Positions 1 to 10,930 of a stretch of 64,000 nt of DNA are shown one piece after another. The stretch comes from Maratus speciosus (Eukaryota > Arthropoda > Arachnida > Araneae > Salticidae), in assembly GCA_963932465.1 (NCBI GenBank), contig OZ010795.1, positions 477,142,806-477,206,805 on the forward strand, in the 5' to 3' direction. Numbering within the stretch: the first letter of the stretch is position 1; every line of letters begins with the position of its first letter. Position numbers and translations under genes: made by a program. Under the pieces are notes generated by a model. The model saw nothing but the letters and a program-made list of their open reading frames with translations. It ran no database searches and was not told where the DNA came from.

Positions 1-59
1 GTTTCAAAATATTATATCTAAAAATTTACCGTTAACGAAAGCTATATTTCTAAAGCGAA

Positions 60-250
60 AAAGTGAAGAAAGAACACTTTTAGGGGCTTTTGCAATTATA
101 TAAAAACATAGCACCTATATTCGTCATCTGTTCCGTCCGTCTGTCTCCATGTCTGTCCGCATATAAAAGCTCAAAAACTAACCAACCGGCTGGTTTGTAA
201 TTTATATATATAATCGTTACAGAATTTTGACGAGCCATTTCAGAGTTTAT
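60..250 (+). repeat. Dispersed CCGTCTGTC-type repeat fragment
   Basis: The segment holds the words ccgtccgtctgtc and gtctgtccgc followed by a stretch reading ctcaaaaact. Similar blocks occur near 29180, 41050 (reverse strand) and 59030. I read it as a worn fragment of a dispersed repeat. No reading frame is convincing in the first 320 bases. Confidence 0.45.
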
Positions 251-326
251 GAAAAACGAATCACAGCTTAAAAATATATTAACTAAAGTTTTTTTATTCT
301 ATTAAATTCTTTCATACATAATTGCC

Positions 327-578
327 GGGCTCACAACCATAGTCGACCAAGTCCATTTTGAAAAAAAAATGAGATAGTCCATTCAGAAAACGCATAAAAC
401 CTGTTTTGTCCATTCCCACAGTAAACCAAGTCCGGAAACAGATGACACATAATAATAGAGTATGTGAAAACAGACTTGGTTCACTGTGGGAGTGGGGAAA
501 ACAGATTTTATGCACCTTCTAATTGGACTATCTCATTTATTTTTCAAAATGGACTTGGTCTACTATGGTTGTGAGCCC
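327..578. mobile_element. Palindromic MITE (foldback), ends GGGCTCACAACC
   Basis: The left end gggctcacaaccatag is matched by the reverse complement at 563-578. The arms continue inward for about 110 bases with few mismatches (the two cca-agtcc and cattttg blocks pair), leaving a short loop near 445-465. It has no coding capacity. The open frame running through it only reads the palindrome. A target duplication is not clear, so the superfamily is not assigned. Confidence 0.8.
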
Positions 579-605
579 CTCAATTAATTCAATGATATAC
601 CATGA

Positions 606-1171
606 TGATAGGATTTTGAATCCCATTAAATAGGCGTGAATCAGAGATGAAAATTGTGACTCACCCTTTTTCAGGACAATTATCCATTAATTGTGTAAAT
701 CCACGTTTTACCTTTTATACAAAATGTATTAGTTGGCGATATTTTTCACTTTATATTTGGAGATGTAATTATATTCTCCATGACTTATCATGCCTCCCTT
801 AAGTAAAGAAAGTGTAGATTATTTGTATATTGTCAAATGAAAAAGCAGTGACATTTTACGTTATTTAATTAACACTATTTAAACTGTAATAAGAGAGCTT
901 TTTTATGTGGTCTTTCTTGATTAGCTACATTTTTCAGAATGAATAAATATGTTTACATTATAAGAAACATAATAATAACAATAAACAGTTCGCTGTACTT
1001 TATGAGCCTGATTTAGCCATTCAACAAGTCATTATCTTTATCAAAGGATTTTCAAGATTAAATACATTCAAAGAGATGTATGGCTAAGTTTAAAAGTTAT
1101 ATTGTTTTTGTAACTGAAGAAATTAGTTTATTTTTAGCACATTTATTCATCTTAATGATTTATGTCCATTA
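606..1171 (-). repeat. 3' LTR of the copia element
   Basis: The partner of the LTR at 5277-5843 with matching ends. The plus-strand left edge is tgatagg and the right edge tatgtccatta, where one base of the terminal inverted TGATGG/CTATCA pair has changed. The duplication catga at 601-605 lies directly outside. Confidence 0.93.
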
Positions 1172-1730
1172 ACTCCTCCTTAATTTCTGAAGTTTCACTG
1201 TCACACAAATTTAAGTTCCTTCTATGGGTTTGAAAAACAGCTTTGGGAACTGGTTTAGTAAGCAGATCTACTATCATCAATTTGGTTGTGCAGTACTTTA
1301 GGTTGATAGGCACTTCTTGTTTTAGTTGTTTAATCAAGTTAAATCTGATTTTAATATGTTTGGTTTTACTAGAGTGTTTTTCTAATTCTATCATCTTGAT
1401 TGTGAACTGGTTGCCTTCATATAGGATTATTGGTAAGGTTTGTTGTAGGTGTAATTCATTCAGTAAATTGACTAGTCACTTTATTTCAATTGCTGCATTT
1501 GCTGCTGACACATACTCGGCCTCTGCCGATGATAATGCAATGCAGGGTTGTTTTTTGGTCGACCATTGTATGGGATTTCCTCCTAACATATATAGGTTCC
1601 CACTCGTTGATTTTCGTGAATCTACATTGCCTCCCCAGTCTTTATCTGCATAAACTTCAAGCATCGGCATCTTTTCTCCGCTCAGAACTAGACTATAATT
1701 TTTTGTAGTCATTAAATATCACTCTTTTTA
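1152..1730 (-). pseudogene. Copia RNase H domain, broken
   Basis: The piece from 1712 to 1476 has VYADKDWGGN, RKSTSGNLYML, IQWSTKKQPC and LSSAEAEY, the usual copia RNase H blocks with the first catalytic Asp and the Glu. After a break near 1475 the piece from 1394 to 1152 has KTKHIKIRFNLIK, where the Asp normally found in KHIDIRYH is Lys, then VDLLTKPVPK, the conserved C-terminal tail. The domain would remove RNA from the RNA/DNA hybrid; here it is split and lacks one acidic residue. Confidence 0.88.
1172..1182 (-). promoter_or_regulatory. Polypurine tract of the copia element
   Basis: Directly upstream of the 3' LTR on the minus strand lies taaggaggagt, a purine run in the position where plus-strand DNA synthesis is primed in LTR elements. 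Its position and composition are the only evidence. Confidence 0.75.
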
Positions 1731-1789
1731 CTGCATTCCAATCTTTCATTCTTGGTGATTCATTTCTTCTACTTAAGAATGTTTACTGC

Positions 1790-2753
1790 AGAAAAGATGT
1801 CTGCTTATAGTTGCTAGATATAGAAGCGCTCCTATGGCTTGTCTGTAATATGTGTTATTTGGTAAAATGTTATCCTCACCATTAAAGTGTGTGTAATTTG
1901 TCTCCGTGGGTGTGCTACACGATTTTGCGACTTGTAATTAAATTTATTGATTGATTCTTCTATTTTCTGAGTTTGATTTATCAAGTAGCTTTTATTTACT
2001 ATTTTGAAGTTCATGAATAGGTAGTTACTGATGTCACCTAAATTCTTTAGTTCGTAATCTTTAATTAAGCTCGCGATTTCTTCCCCTAATATTTCGTTTT
2101 TTTCCACATTTAAAATGTCGTCTACGTATGTTATAATGTAGGTTGTGTTATCGCCCTTTTTTCGCGTAAAAAGGCATAAGTCAAATTTGCTCTGACTGAA
2201 ATTCCTCTTTTTAAGTGCTTCTGAAATCATATTATGCCATGCTCTCGCGGCTTGTTTAAGTCCATATATGGCTTTGTTTAGCCTACATACTTTATTTTCC
2301 TGATTTGGTTCAACGAAACCGTCTGGTTGTGACATGTATATCTCCTCCCCAAGTTCTCCGTGTAAGAACGCGGTGTTATTATCAATATGTTTTACATTTA
2401 AATTTTGATGCAATGCTGCTATTAATAATGCTCTTATTGTTGTATATGACACGACTGGTGCGAAAATTTCATCATAATCCTCCCAGAAATTTTGTGAATA
2501 TCCTTTTTGCAGCTAAACGTGCTTTATATTTTTGGATTTTTCCTGCGTTGTCGCGTTTTAGTTTGTAGGTCCATTTGCAACCTATTATTCTCCTGTTTGA
2601 TGGAGGTTCTACAATTGGCCATGCATTATTTTTCATAAGGGAGTTCATTTCACTTTTCATTGCATCTATCCAATTTTTTTTATTCTTAACATTTTCCATG
2701 TTTTCGATTTCCTCATAATTTTTCGGTTCAGTAGCGTTTTCGCTCTTAACCAT
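1790..2753 (-). pseudogene. Copia reverse transcriptase (RVT_2), frameshifted
   Basis: The first piece (2753-2472) carries WIDAMKSEMNSLMKNNAW and GCKWTYKLKRD, the N-terminal finger motifs of copia reverse transcriptase. A frameshift near 2505 follows. The second piece (2452-1832) has IDNNTAFLHGEL with the first catalytic Asp, CRLNKAIYGLKQAARAW, and the catalytic TYVDDIL. The polymerase active site is intact, but the frame is lost again after NYLFMNFKI, where the sequence degrades. It copies the element RNA into DNA in the particle. Confidence 0.92.
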
Positions 2754-3687
2754 GTATATTAACCTATCAGGAGGTACGCCTTTATTAATTCTATCTGATC
2801 GCCTAAGTTCCGCTACTGGTTGATTGGACGTGGATGATGTCTCTTTGCTATTTGAAATTTCTATTTCTTCAAGGTTTTCATTGTCGCGTTTTTCATTTTC
2901 ATCTTGTTTTCGTTTGTTTTCTACTTTCGCGTTTCTATATTTAAGTTTGTATTCGAGAAATTTAACGGTTCTCGCGATCTTTATATCATTTTCTACTACG
3001 TATATTCTGTATTCTTTGGATTCATTATCATTTCCGACGAAAATTCCCTCTATAGCTTTATCATCTAATTTTTGTCTTCTGGTTTTACAGATATATGCAA
3101 ATGTTTTCCAGCCAAATACCTAAACGTAATTTAAGTTTGACTGTCTGTTTGTCCATAACTCATATGGTGTTTTTTTCATTTGCTTTCTGGTAGTCTGTTT
3201 TGCAAATGATTTACGATGCAAATTACTTCCTCCCAGAATTTTAATGGTAAATTTGATTCACTTAACATTGTCGTTGCCGTTTCAACTAATGACCTATTTT
3301 TTTCTCTGCCACACCGCTCTAGCTTGCGCAATATGGGACTGTGTGTTGATGTTTTATCCCATTACACCTGAGATAATTTTCTATTTCATCTGATGTGAAT
3401 TCCCCTCCGTTATCCGTTCTAATTGCTTTCGGTTTTTCTCCAAATTTGATGCTAATTAACGCGATGAATTCTTTAAGTTTTTCGTAAACTTCACTTTTTC
3501 TAGACAATAGGTATATGATCGTAAATCGTGAGTAGTCATCAATAAAAAATAAAAAAAATGGGATTTCGCCCCCATTGTCGGTGTTTGAAAAGATCCGCAC
3601 ACGTCGGAGTGAATTTTCTGGAGTCTTTTAGCTGCTCTATACTCTGCAAATTTTGGATAGGGCTTCATCAGTTAATTTTGCCTTAAT
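2754..3687 (-). pseudogene. Copia integrase (DDE), several stops and frameshifts
   Basis: Three collinear pieces are readable. The first holds IHSDVCGSF (first catalytic Asp, near 3610), the second FIDDYSRFTIIYLLSRKS and RTDNGGEF (second Asp), the third SGVAEKKNRSLVE (the Glu). The D, D and E are therefore all still encoded, but a frame change near 3580 separates the first from the second, and a TAG near 3317 separates the second from the third. A further stop follows about 40 codons after the Glu. A charged C-terminal region leads into the reverse transcriptase. The enzyme would insert the cDNA into the genome. Confidence 0.88.
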
Positions 3688-4350
3688 TCACGGTTCGCAA
3701 TCAATTTTATGCTTACAGTTGGTTATGTGGATTCCTCTAGCTAATTTCTTTTGCGTAACTTCTTTAATTGATGTTAGATTTCTATGTCCTAACCTACGGT
3801 GCCATAATTCTGGGCGATTTTTGTTGTTGCAGCTTTGTGCTACGTTTGCGTAGTTTTCGAATGCTAACTGAACTTCGTATAGGTTATTTACTTTTCGCGC
3901 TTCTAAACATATTTCTCCGTTAAATTTGAACATACACCTGTCATTTCTGAATATAATTTCACATCCATTTTGCGTCGCTTTGCCTACCGATAATAAATTT
4001 GTTTCGATTTCATATACTAGTAATACATCTTTAAGTCTTATTTCATGAACTTTGTTGTCTGATGTTCGCATATTTATCTTTACGTCACCTGACCAGTAAC
4101 CAATAAGTTTTTTTTTCCTTTCCGATGGTTACATTTGTTTCTTCGCGTAATTTAATTTCTGTAAACATTGCTTCAGAACACACAATATGGCTTGAGCTGT
4201 CACTGTCTACTATAAATATTTTGTGTTCTATTCCTTGCGTTATAAAGGCATAATTTTTATTTTCGCTCGTCCTCCATGTATTGTTTTCGTTTTCGGAGTG
4301 ACTGTACCTACGGTTCGATTCCGGTATTTGTTCACTTCTAAAATTGTTTT
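3688..4350 (-). pseudogene. Copia protease and gag-pre-integrase zinc region, broken
   Basis: At 4210-4196 the minus frame reads VDSDS in the place of the retroviral-type aspartic protease motif DSGA/S, so the glycine after the catalytic Asp-Ser has become Asp. A frameshift near 4110 (in an A run) separates this from the next open stretch (4071-3688), which carries LWHRRLGHRN and NCKH, the His and first Cys residues of the pre-integrase zinc-binding HHCC region. A TGA at 3690-3688 sits where the last cysteine is expected. Confidence 0.85.
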
Positions 4351-4443
4351 CCCTCTTTTAAAAAACTAGTTATGTAGGGTAATGTTTTTTGTTTGGACTA
4401 ATATGTTGAATTTGTGGTGTGTTTCATGTTTTGGCTTTGTTTT

Positions 4444-5120
4444 TTAACATTCATGTGCGTTATGTTTTCTCATCCGACATTTAGAGCAGTATTTATTACT
4501 TGTTTTGTTGTTGTAATTTTTCCGGGCTTTAAATGCTCTGGCAGGATTTTCTGGTCTCTCTTCGTTATCATATCTTCGGTTATATTCGTCAATAAGGTTA
4601 GACTTAATAAATGACGGAGTAAGCTGATTTTCTATTCTCGATTCGAGAGCAGTAATAAGAGTATCATAAGACTGCAGTAGGGAGCATAATAACAGTGAAG
4701 AAATGTGGTTATCATTTATAACTTCTCCTATGGCCGCTAATTTATCCACTATTTCCATTATTTTTGTATTATGATTAATAACGTTGCCACCTTCTGCTAA
4801 TTTAATGCCATAAAGTTTTCTTAACAGATACAGTTTGTTAGACAAATTATGTCGCTCATGAGTTTCACGCAAAGCTTGCCAGGTTTGTCTGGATGTCTGT
4901 AAATTTTGAACATGAGTAATCTGATTATCTTCAATTGTTAGATTTATTAGTGCACGGGCTTTCATATCACTTTTGAACCATGCGTCCGTAATTGGATTAG
5001 GCGGATCTTCCGTGATTACATGAAACAAATCTTCTTTAGTTAACATAATTTGAAATTTCATATTGAATAGTTCGTAGCTGTTAGTTTTTCAATTGCTAAA
5101 TTGTCTTTAGAAGCTGCCAT
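4444..5120 (-). pseudogene. Copia gag (capsid/nucleocapsid), frameshifted near the start
   Basis: The frame from 5061 down to 4444 gives 205 residues typical of copia Gag of the UBN2 type: LTKEDLFHVI near the start, a helical middle, and a C-terminal zinc knuckle CSKCRMRKHNAHEC that fits CX2CX4HX4C but lacks the usual glycine before the histidine. The likely original start is the ATG at 5120-5118. About 20 codons later, near 5060, a single missing base puts a stop in the expected frame, so the N-terminal part is separated from the rest. The product would form the virus-like particle in the cytoplasm. Confidence 0.88.
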
Positions 5121-5260
5121 TTTCTTAACTTTTATGTATTTACGTGTCACCGTAAAAAGTTCTGTCAACTTTTCTTTTTGAAAGTTTACAAGTTTTTTTG
5201 ACTTTATTTATCAAATATCTGATATTTCAGATTTGAGTGGAGGCTATTTATTTATTTTTA

Positions 5261-5276
5261 ATCAGACTCATAATTT
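5261..5276 (-). promoter_or_regulatory. Candidate primer-binding site, elongator tRNA-Met-like
   Basis: The bases directly inside the 5' LTR read atcagactcataattt on the plus strand. This closely matches the anticodon stem-loop of eukaryotic elongator tRNA-Met (CAG-U-CUCAUAAU). Copia elements are known to prime from an internal fragment of a Met tRNA, usually the initiator, so an internal match next to the LTR makes sense. The elongator assignment is inference from a short match. Confidence 0.6.
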
Positions 5277-5843
5277 TGATAGAATTCTGAATCCCATTAA
5301 ATAGGCGTGAGTCAGAGATGAAAATTGCGACTCACCCTTTTTCAGGACATTTATCCATTAATGGTGTAAATCCACGTTTTAACTTTTATCCAAAACATAT
5401 TAGTTGATGATATTATTCACTTTATATTTGGAGATGTTATTTTATTCTCCATAACGTATCATGCCTCCCTAAAATAAAGAAATTGTAGATTATTTGCATA
5501 TTGTCAAATGAAGAAGCAGTGACATTTTAGGTTATTTAATTAACACTATTTAAATTGTAATGAGAGAGCTTTTTTATATGCTCTTTCTTGGCTAGCTACA
5601 TTTTTCAGAATGAATTAAAATGTGTATATTATAAGAAACATAATAATAACAATAAAACAGTTCACTGTCCATTATGAGTCTAATTTAGCCATTCAACAAT
5701 TCATTACCTTTATCGAAGGATTCTCAAGGTTAAATACAATTAAAGAGATTTATGGCTAAGTTGAAAAATTATATTGTTTATGTAACAGGAGAAATTAGTT
5801 TATTTTTAGCACATTTATTAATCTTAATGATTTATGTCCATCA
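5277..5843 (-). repeat. 5' LTR of the copia element
   Basis: A 567-base direct repeat of 606-1171, about 90 percent identical by eye. On the minus strand it begins TGATGGACATAAATC and ends CTATCA. It is followed outside by the target duplication catga at 5844-5848. It lies upstream of gag, so it is the promoter-bearing LTR. I could not place a TATA box with confidence. Confidence 0.93.
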
Positions 5844-5869
5844 CATGATAGGTAATGAATGATTCTACA

Positions 5870-6045
5870 TTTCCACGGTGATTTCGTCCTTTTAAAGATA
5901 GAGACATGATATTTCCGCATTACTGAATTTAATATATATAATCGTAATAAATTTTGTATTTTGAATAAGAGTGCAACAGTTATTGCACCAAGATCTGGAT
6001 ACTTTTAAAATTAGTTATGGTACGAACGTACCTCATTTGCCCATT
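5870..6045 (-). repeat. Dispersed repeat G, fragment
   Basis: On the minus strand this matches blocks at 45005-45395 and 60890-61235: shared words include atcttggtgcaata, tgttgcactctta, attacgattata and cagtaatgcggaaata. It is shorter than the other two copies and starts directly after the copia insertion site. Confidence 0.7.
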
Positions 6046-6498
6046 CGACGTAGCATTTTGGACTTGTTTTAATTTGGGGATAATGCATAGAAACTTATTT
6101 CCAAACCCTTCGCTCAAATTTACGGCTTAAAGATCATATTAGAAACATAGTGAAAAGTTAGTGTGAAAAGTTTTCTCTAACATATTACAACACTCAATTT
6201 AATTACACATTTTTAAAGTAAACGCCGAAGCTGATACATTTCCTCATATGTAGACCAAATTTAGGCTTTATGTTACAGAATACTGAATATTTTTTTCCTC
6301 TAAATTCTATCGCTCCAACTTTCTGTTTCACGGCATGTCTTTGCATAGATAAACTATAAAAAGGTCCAGCTTTTTAATCTAAAAAGAAAAGAAAAAATAA
6401 CTAAATTATGGCTAATTAATTTTTTTAACTTCGAATTTATTGGTTATCCTGTATATTTATGCAATTAAAAAACACAATTTAATACTTTTTTTTTATCA

Positions 6499-6536
<38 letters not shown>

Positions 6537-8561
6537 CGAAAATTTTCTTTTTTATATAGTTGTAACGAGAAATACACATTAATGTTAATATTAAATAAAA
6601 ATTCTTGGAACATTTCTGAAAAGTAAATTTCAGGTATGTATTGAAGCTGAAACTACTGTGGAAATATGTCTAGCAAAAATTTACAGTTAAAGAAAACTAG
6701 AATTTTCAGATCTTGCAATGGATTTTCTTCTGACAGCGAAATTTCTTTAATCATTTCTCATTCTGTCCAATCTTTAGATCAGTAACCTACATGTTTTTAA
6801 AATATTATTTAAAATATTTCAAGTTTTGAAGTGGATTATGTTGAAATTGGAACTATTATAGTTACAGAGCATTCTTAAATGCTTTTGGATTTAATTTTCT
6901 ATATGCTTTACGTCATAAAAAAAATAAACATAATAATTTTATAACTTTTCATCTGTGTTTATGTGAACGTATTATATTGTTATGAAAAATAAGTGAAAAG
7001 GCTTTCTTAAAATTCATATTTTTACTTGGAAATTTATTGTGCACGATAAAACATTTCTCTCAATTCTACGAAATTCCTTGTTTTAGCACAGCTACAAATT
7101 TAATGTTATGGTATTCCACTTTTACATATATATTCTGTTGCTATTAGGAAGGAGAATTTCAGTTACAGCAAAATTTTACCCCATTTAATTAAGAAATGTA
7201 AGCATTTTTAAATTCAATTTTTTTGTCACACCTGCAACAGAAAAATGATATTTATTTTTCTCACCGGAGGATGGCTGAAGATAAGGCTTTAAGATAATAC
7301 TTTTTATCTAAAAACATTTTAGTGCATGGTAGTCACTCGCACTAATTTGTTTTAGATACATTTTTAAAATGTTGTTATTTTGTGTTGAGGGTGTTGCCTA
7401 CAGAGTGACCACAAAGCCCGGTTACAAATAATAAAGATTTGAGATAAATTTTTGCGGGTTTTTTTAAGTACTGTTCAGTATATACATTCCAATTGACTAG
7501 TTGTTGACATTAAGATGTTAAGATGATGCTAAACGATATCTGCAATGTCCTGTAACTTTACAGAACCTTATAACTTATGAAATATTGAAGATAAATCCTC
7601 AAAACTGTTAAGCAACATTTAAAATTGCATCACTAATTATACTTCTCGAATATCCTTATAACCTCGTATCTCCTCACAATTCTTCGTGATATATCTTCTT
7701 GAATATCCTGAGAACAATGTAAGGCGAGTACGCCTTTTGTTGTCACGTCTGGCTATGCACGGGCATGCCTTACACTCTGTACAATTAGCTTTATCATGGT
7801 AATGTAAAAATTGTGAATGCAACAAAATTTTAGATAATAAAAACGCTTTTAAAAAAAAGGCGATCATTGATCTCTTACATTTTATGGATTATAACGCTTT
7901 GTAATGGTAACAGGACTTTGTGGGTACACTTATAATGAAAGTGGGTTGGTATGGGTGTGACACTGATAAAACGTCACGCACGAAATATTAAATAATAGTA
8001 TGTTATAACAATTCTACGCCAAAGAAGTACAATACATGAGCATTTCCAGGGAATGAACGATAATCTTGTTGATGAGAAAAAAGTCTTGTAAATTGATTTT
8101 ACCTAGAATTATTCATTTGTAAATCAGGATGAAAATCAAGCAGCCCCCAGTTAAAGATGAAAATAAGCATTCGCCAGTGCCCCTCGCTGAATAAACTTAA
8201 AAGACTGGCTATTAAAATTATGGAAAGAACTGGCCAAATGAATGATTTTCCGATTTGAGCTTTCTCCATTTCTTTTTTTCCAACATCTCGGTCTTTTCTG
8301 ATTTCTCATTGCACCGGTATGATCTTTTCGACGATCCATCGAAGATCTTTTCATTCTGACATCTTCTAGTCAGTGGATAAACATGCCTATTTTGTTATTG
8401 CCAAAGATCTTAATTCTAGACAAATAATTAATAAAAAAAATGTACTTATGTAATTAGCTACACAAGTACCTATAATTAGTGGGACTTTTGTCGTTAGCTT
8501 ACATAACCATGTTGTAACACAAGATGTGGCATGCTTGTGTGTGACACAAGCATGTTGCGTA
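6046..8561. other. Gene-free stretch with poly-A and an old repeat
   Basis: I see no supported gene. There is an A run at 6500-6534. The segment about 6640-6900 is a weak relative of segments near 13560-13800 and 20240-20500 (shared pattern: ttacagttaa..., then attttcag or attttgg, cttgcaatg, atttctgc). Small open frames on both strands here have no recognisable domains. Confidence 0.4.
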
Positions 8562-8566
8562 TAACT

Positions 8567-9139
8567 TGGTGGACATAAATCATCAAGATGCATAACTGTG
8601 CTAAAAATAAGCTAATTTTTTAAGTTACATATACAATACATCGTTTCAATTTAGCCATAAATCTCTTTATAATACTAATGCATTTAACCTTGAAATTTCT
8701 ATAAAGATAAAGACTTGTGGAGTGGCTAAATTGAGACTCATAAACTACAGTGAACTGATTTATTGTTATTGTTATGTATCTTGTAATGTAAACATTTCCT
8801 TTCATTCTGAACATGTAGCTAATCCAGGAAACAGACATATAAAAATGCTCTCTTATTTACAATCTATATTGTGTGAATTAAAAAATATATAATGTTACCG
8901 CTTCTTCATTTAATCTACATAAGTCTACAATTTCTTTAATTAAAGGAGGTATAAAAGTTGTGCATTAGAGAATACAATTTTCTACAAAGGTAAAGGTGAA
9001 TAATATACTCAACTAATACGCATTGGATTAAAAGTAAAACGTGGATTTGCACGATAAACGGATAAATATCATGAAAAAGGGTAAGTCCCAATTTACATTA
9101 CTTACTCACGCCTATTTAACGGGATTGAAAACGCTATCA
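8567..9139 (+). mobile_element. Solo LTR of the copia family
   Basis: This 573-base block is the reverse complement of the LTRs at 606-1171 and 5277-5843. It starts TGGTGGACATAAATC and ends ACGCTATCA. It is flanked by an exact 5-bp duplication TAACT (8562-8566 and 9140-9144). An LTR with its own target duplication and no internal region is the product of recombination between the two LTRs of a former full element. Confidence 0.93.
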
Positions 9140-9343
9140 TAACTTTCCTGTTAATTTATTTTAAAATTTAAAATAGATTGGAAATTATTCAAAACAATAT
9201 AAATTAAAATATTTTTATGTAGTACAGAAATTGTTTACTGTAAACTCATTATATATATTTTTTAATTAAATATTGAGAGACATAAATCTACTTACTCACT
9301 ACTAAATAAATTATTCTCACTAGCCAGTAACCGACTATGGCTA

Positions 9344-9345
<2 letters not shown>

Positions 9346-9394
<49 letters not shown>
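9346..9394 (+). repeat. Poly-A tract of 49 bases
   Basis: An uninterrupted run of A between ggctact and tcaacctaccgg. It may be the tail of a retroposed sequence, but no body could be identified upstream. Similar long runs occur at 6500, 16839 (T), 28195, 38955 (T), 40347 and 53852 (T). Confidence 0.85.
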
Positions 9395-9397
<3 letters not shown>

Positions 9398-9734
9398 ACC
9401 TACCGGCCAGTGGCTGCAAAGCAAAATTCCTTATTTTCATCTTTACCCCGTGTCTCAGACACGTTTTTATAACAGTAGCTTCATTCCCTGCAAGTATCCT
9501 TCAGCAAATGTAATTGTTTCAGGTAGATTAAAGCATGGAAAAAATTATGTCTGATTATAAATGAATATACTCATTTAACACCTTAATGAGAAGTATAGAT
9601 ATGAAAAAAATCATATTTTTTATGATATATTGCATTCACAGAAAATGAGTTCATAACGTAATTGTTAGAAGGCTATACTGTCAAAATTTTCCTGTGGCAT
9701 TCCAGAGAATCTACTAGTAATCCATTATCTTCTT

Positions 9735-9935
9735 CACTGAAAAAAAATCTGTAAAGTTACTAAAGTTTTTCTAGGAAACTGGGATTCCTAGAATTTTTTA
9801 TGTAACGGCAACAAGAAAAATTCCTGTAACAGACGCTGTTACAGGAATTTTTGTTGTTGCCGTTACATAAAAAGTTCTAGGAATCCTAGTTTCCTAGAAA
9901 AACTTTAGTAACTTTACAGATTTCTTTTTACAGTG
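9735..9935. mobile_element. Near-perfect 201-bp palindrome, CACTG ends
   Basis: The left end is cactgaaaa and the right end ttttacagtg. The arms of about 97 bases pair almost without mismatch up to the centre cctgtaacag/ctgttacagg near 9832. It has no coding capacity. CACTG ends also occur on the element at 51348-52007, but a TA duplication is not visible here. Most likely a MITE. Confidence 0.8.
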
Positions 9936-10286
9936 TTACGTAAAATTACAGAGATTAGTAAAACAGAGATTCTGTTAAATAACAGAGAAATTATTCGGTA
10001 AATTTACAGAATAATTGTAATAATAATTTTAATAATATTAATTACATTTTTAGAATGATTGGTGTATGTTTTAAATTAATGACAAACGCATTCAATGTCC
10101 TACTGATTCATAATTCGCAGATATTTAGAAGTACGCATTACAAAGCGAAAATCCAAGTCATTTTTATGTCACACCCGCACCGTACAAAAACGGTCTTTTT
10201 TTCAATCCGAGAAAATTATTTGAGAAAGTTTATGCTACGTCTTAAGGTAACTAATCGCTACTTCCGCAAAACGCTATATGCTATAA

Positions 10287-10930
10287 AAGCTTGGGCTTTA
10301 AATACTTTATGTACAACAAAGATAATTTGTATGATTGTAATTATACCTGAAATTTTGTGGCAACATTATCTAATATATGCATACAATATTGGCCATAATA
10401 TTACAACATATAACCAAAAGTAATCAAGATGTAACTAATAGTAACAATATTGTCTCAGTATTATTTTGGCAGTTGATTGGTTTGTGTCATGTCCATGGAA
10501 AATTATATAGAGACGTGAATGTAACTCTCTTGACAATTTTAATGGTGTTATACCAATTGCACTTGGCCCAAGTTTGGTATAAAGTATTTAAGGCCCAAGT
10601 TTGGTATAAAGTATTTAAGGCCCAAGTTTGGTATAAAATATTTAAAGCCCACGTTTGGGATTTTAAATACTTTAGATAAAACAAAAATGTTTCGTATGAG
10701 TATCACATCAGAAATTTTATGACAATATTACCTAATATATGTATACAATATTGACCATAATATTCCAAAATATTGCAAAAGTAATAAGATACAATTAATA
10801 GTAACAATATTGACTCAGTATTATTTTGGTAGTTGATTGGTTAGTGTCATGCCCATGGAAAATTATATAGAGACGTGAGCGTATGTAACACTCTTGACAA
10901 ATTTAATAGTATTATAACAATTTTACTTTG
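10287..10930. repeat. Duplicated segment (about 280 bp, two copies)
   Basis: Positions 10287-10564 and 10654-10930 are direct copies with about 80 percent identity by eye: shared words include ttttggcagttgattgg (ttttggtagttgattgg in the second), ccatggaaaattatatag and agtaacaatattg. They are joined by the 27-bp minisatellite listed next. Confidence 0.85.
10565..10653. repeat. 27-bp minisatellite, about 3.3 units
   Basis: The units start at 10565, 10592 and 10619 with ggcccaagtttggtataa, followed by a partial diverged unit. The first two are identical over 27 bases. The reverse complement of part of the unit (cttgggctttaaatac) occurs at the left edge of the first flanking copy near 10288, and a diverged form at the left edge of the second. 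Confidence 0.9.

Larger units (their letters stand above)
606..5843 (-). mobile_element. Copia (Ty1/copia) LTR retrotransposon, full length, inactivated
   Basis: On the minus strand the order is 5' LTR, primer site, gag, protease, integrase, reverse transcriptase, RNase H, purine tract, 3' LTR. Integrase before reverse transcriptase is the copia arrangement. The element is 5238 bases long, near the usual copia length of about 5 kb. The 5-bp target duplication CATGA is exact (601-605 and 5844-5848). The LTRs start TGATGG (5' copy) and end CTATCA. The reading frame is broken by several frameshifts and stops (entries below). The LTRs differ by roughly 10 percent by eye, so this is an old insertion with no prospect of self-mobilisation. 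Confidence 0.95.

Noticed and set aside
8151..8354. Basic open frame on the minus strand (MKRSSMDRRKDHTGAMRNQK...)
   Set aside because: Composition is suggestive of a nuclear protein, but there is no family match I can name, no repeat partner, and no splice pattern. Kept out for lack of support.
10055..10423. A 122-codon open frame
   Set aside because: It runs into a duplicated non-coding segment, the second copy does not keep the frame, and no known motif is present.
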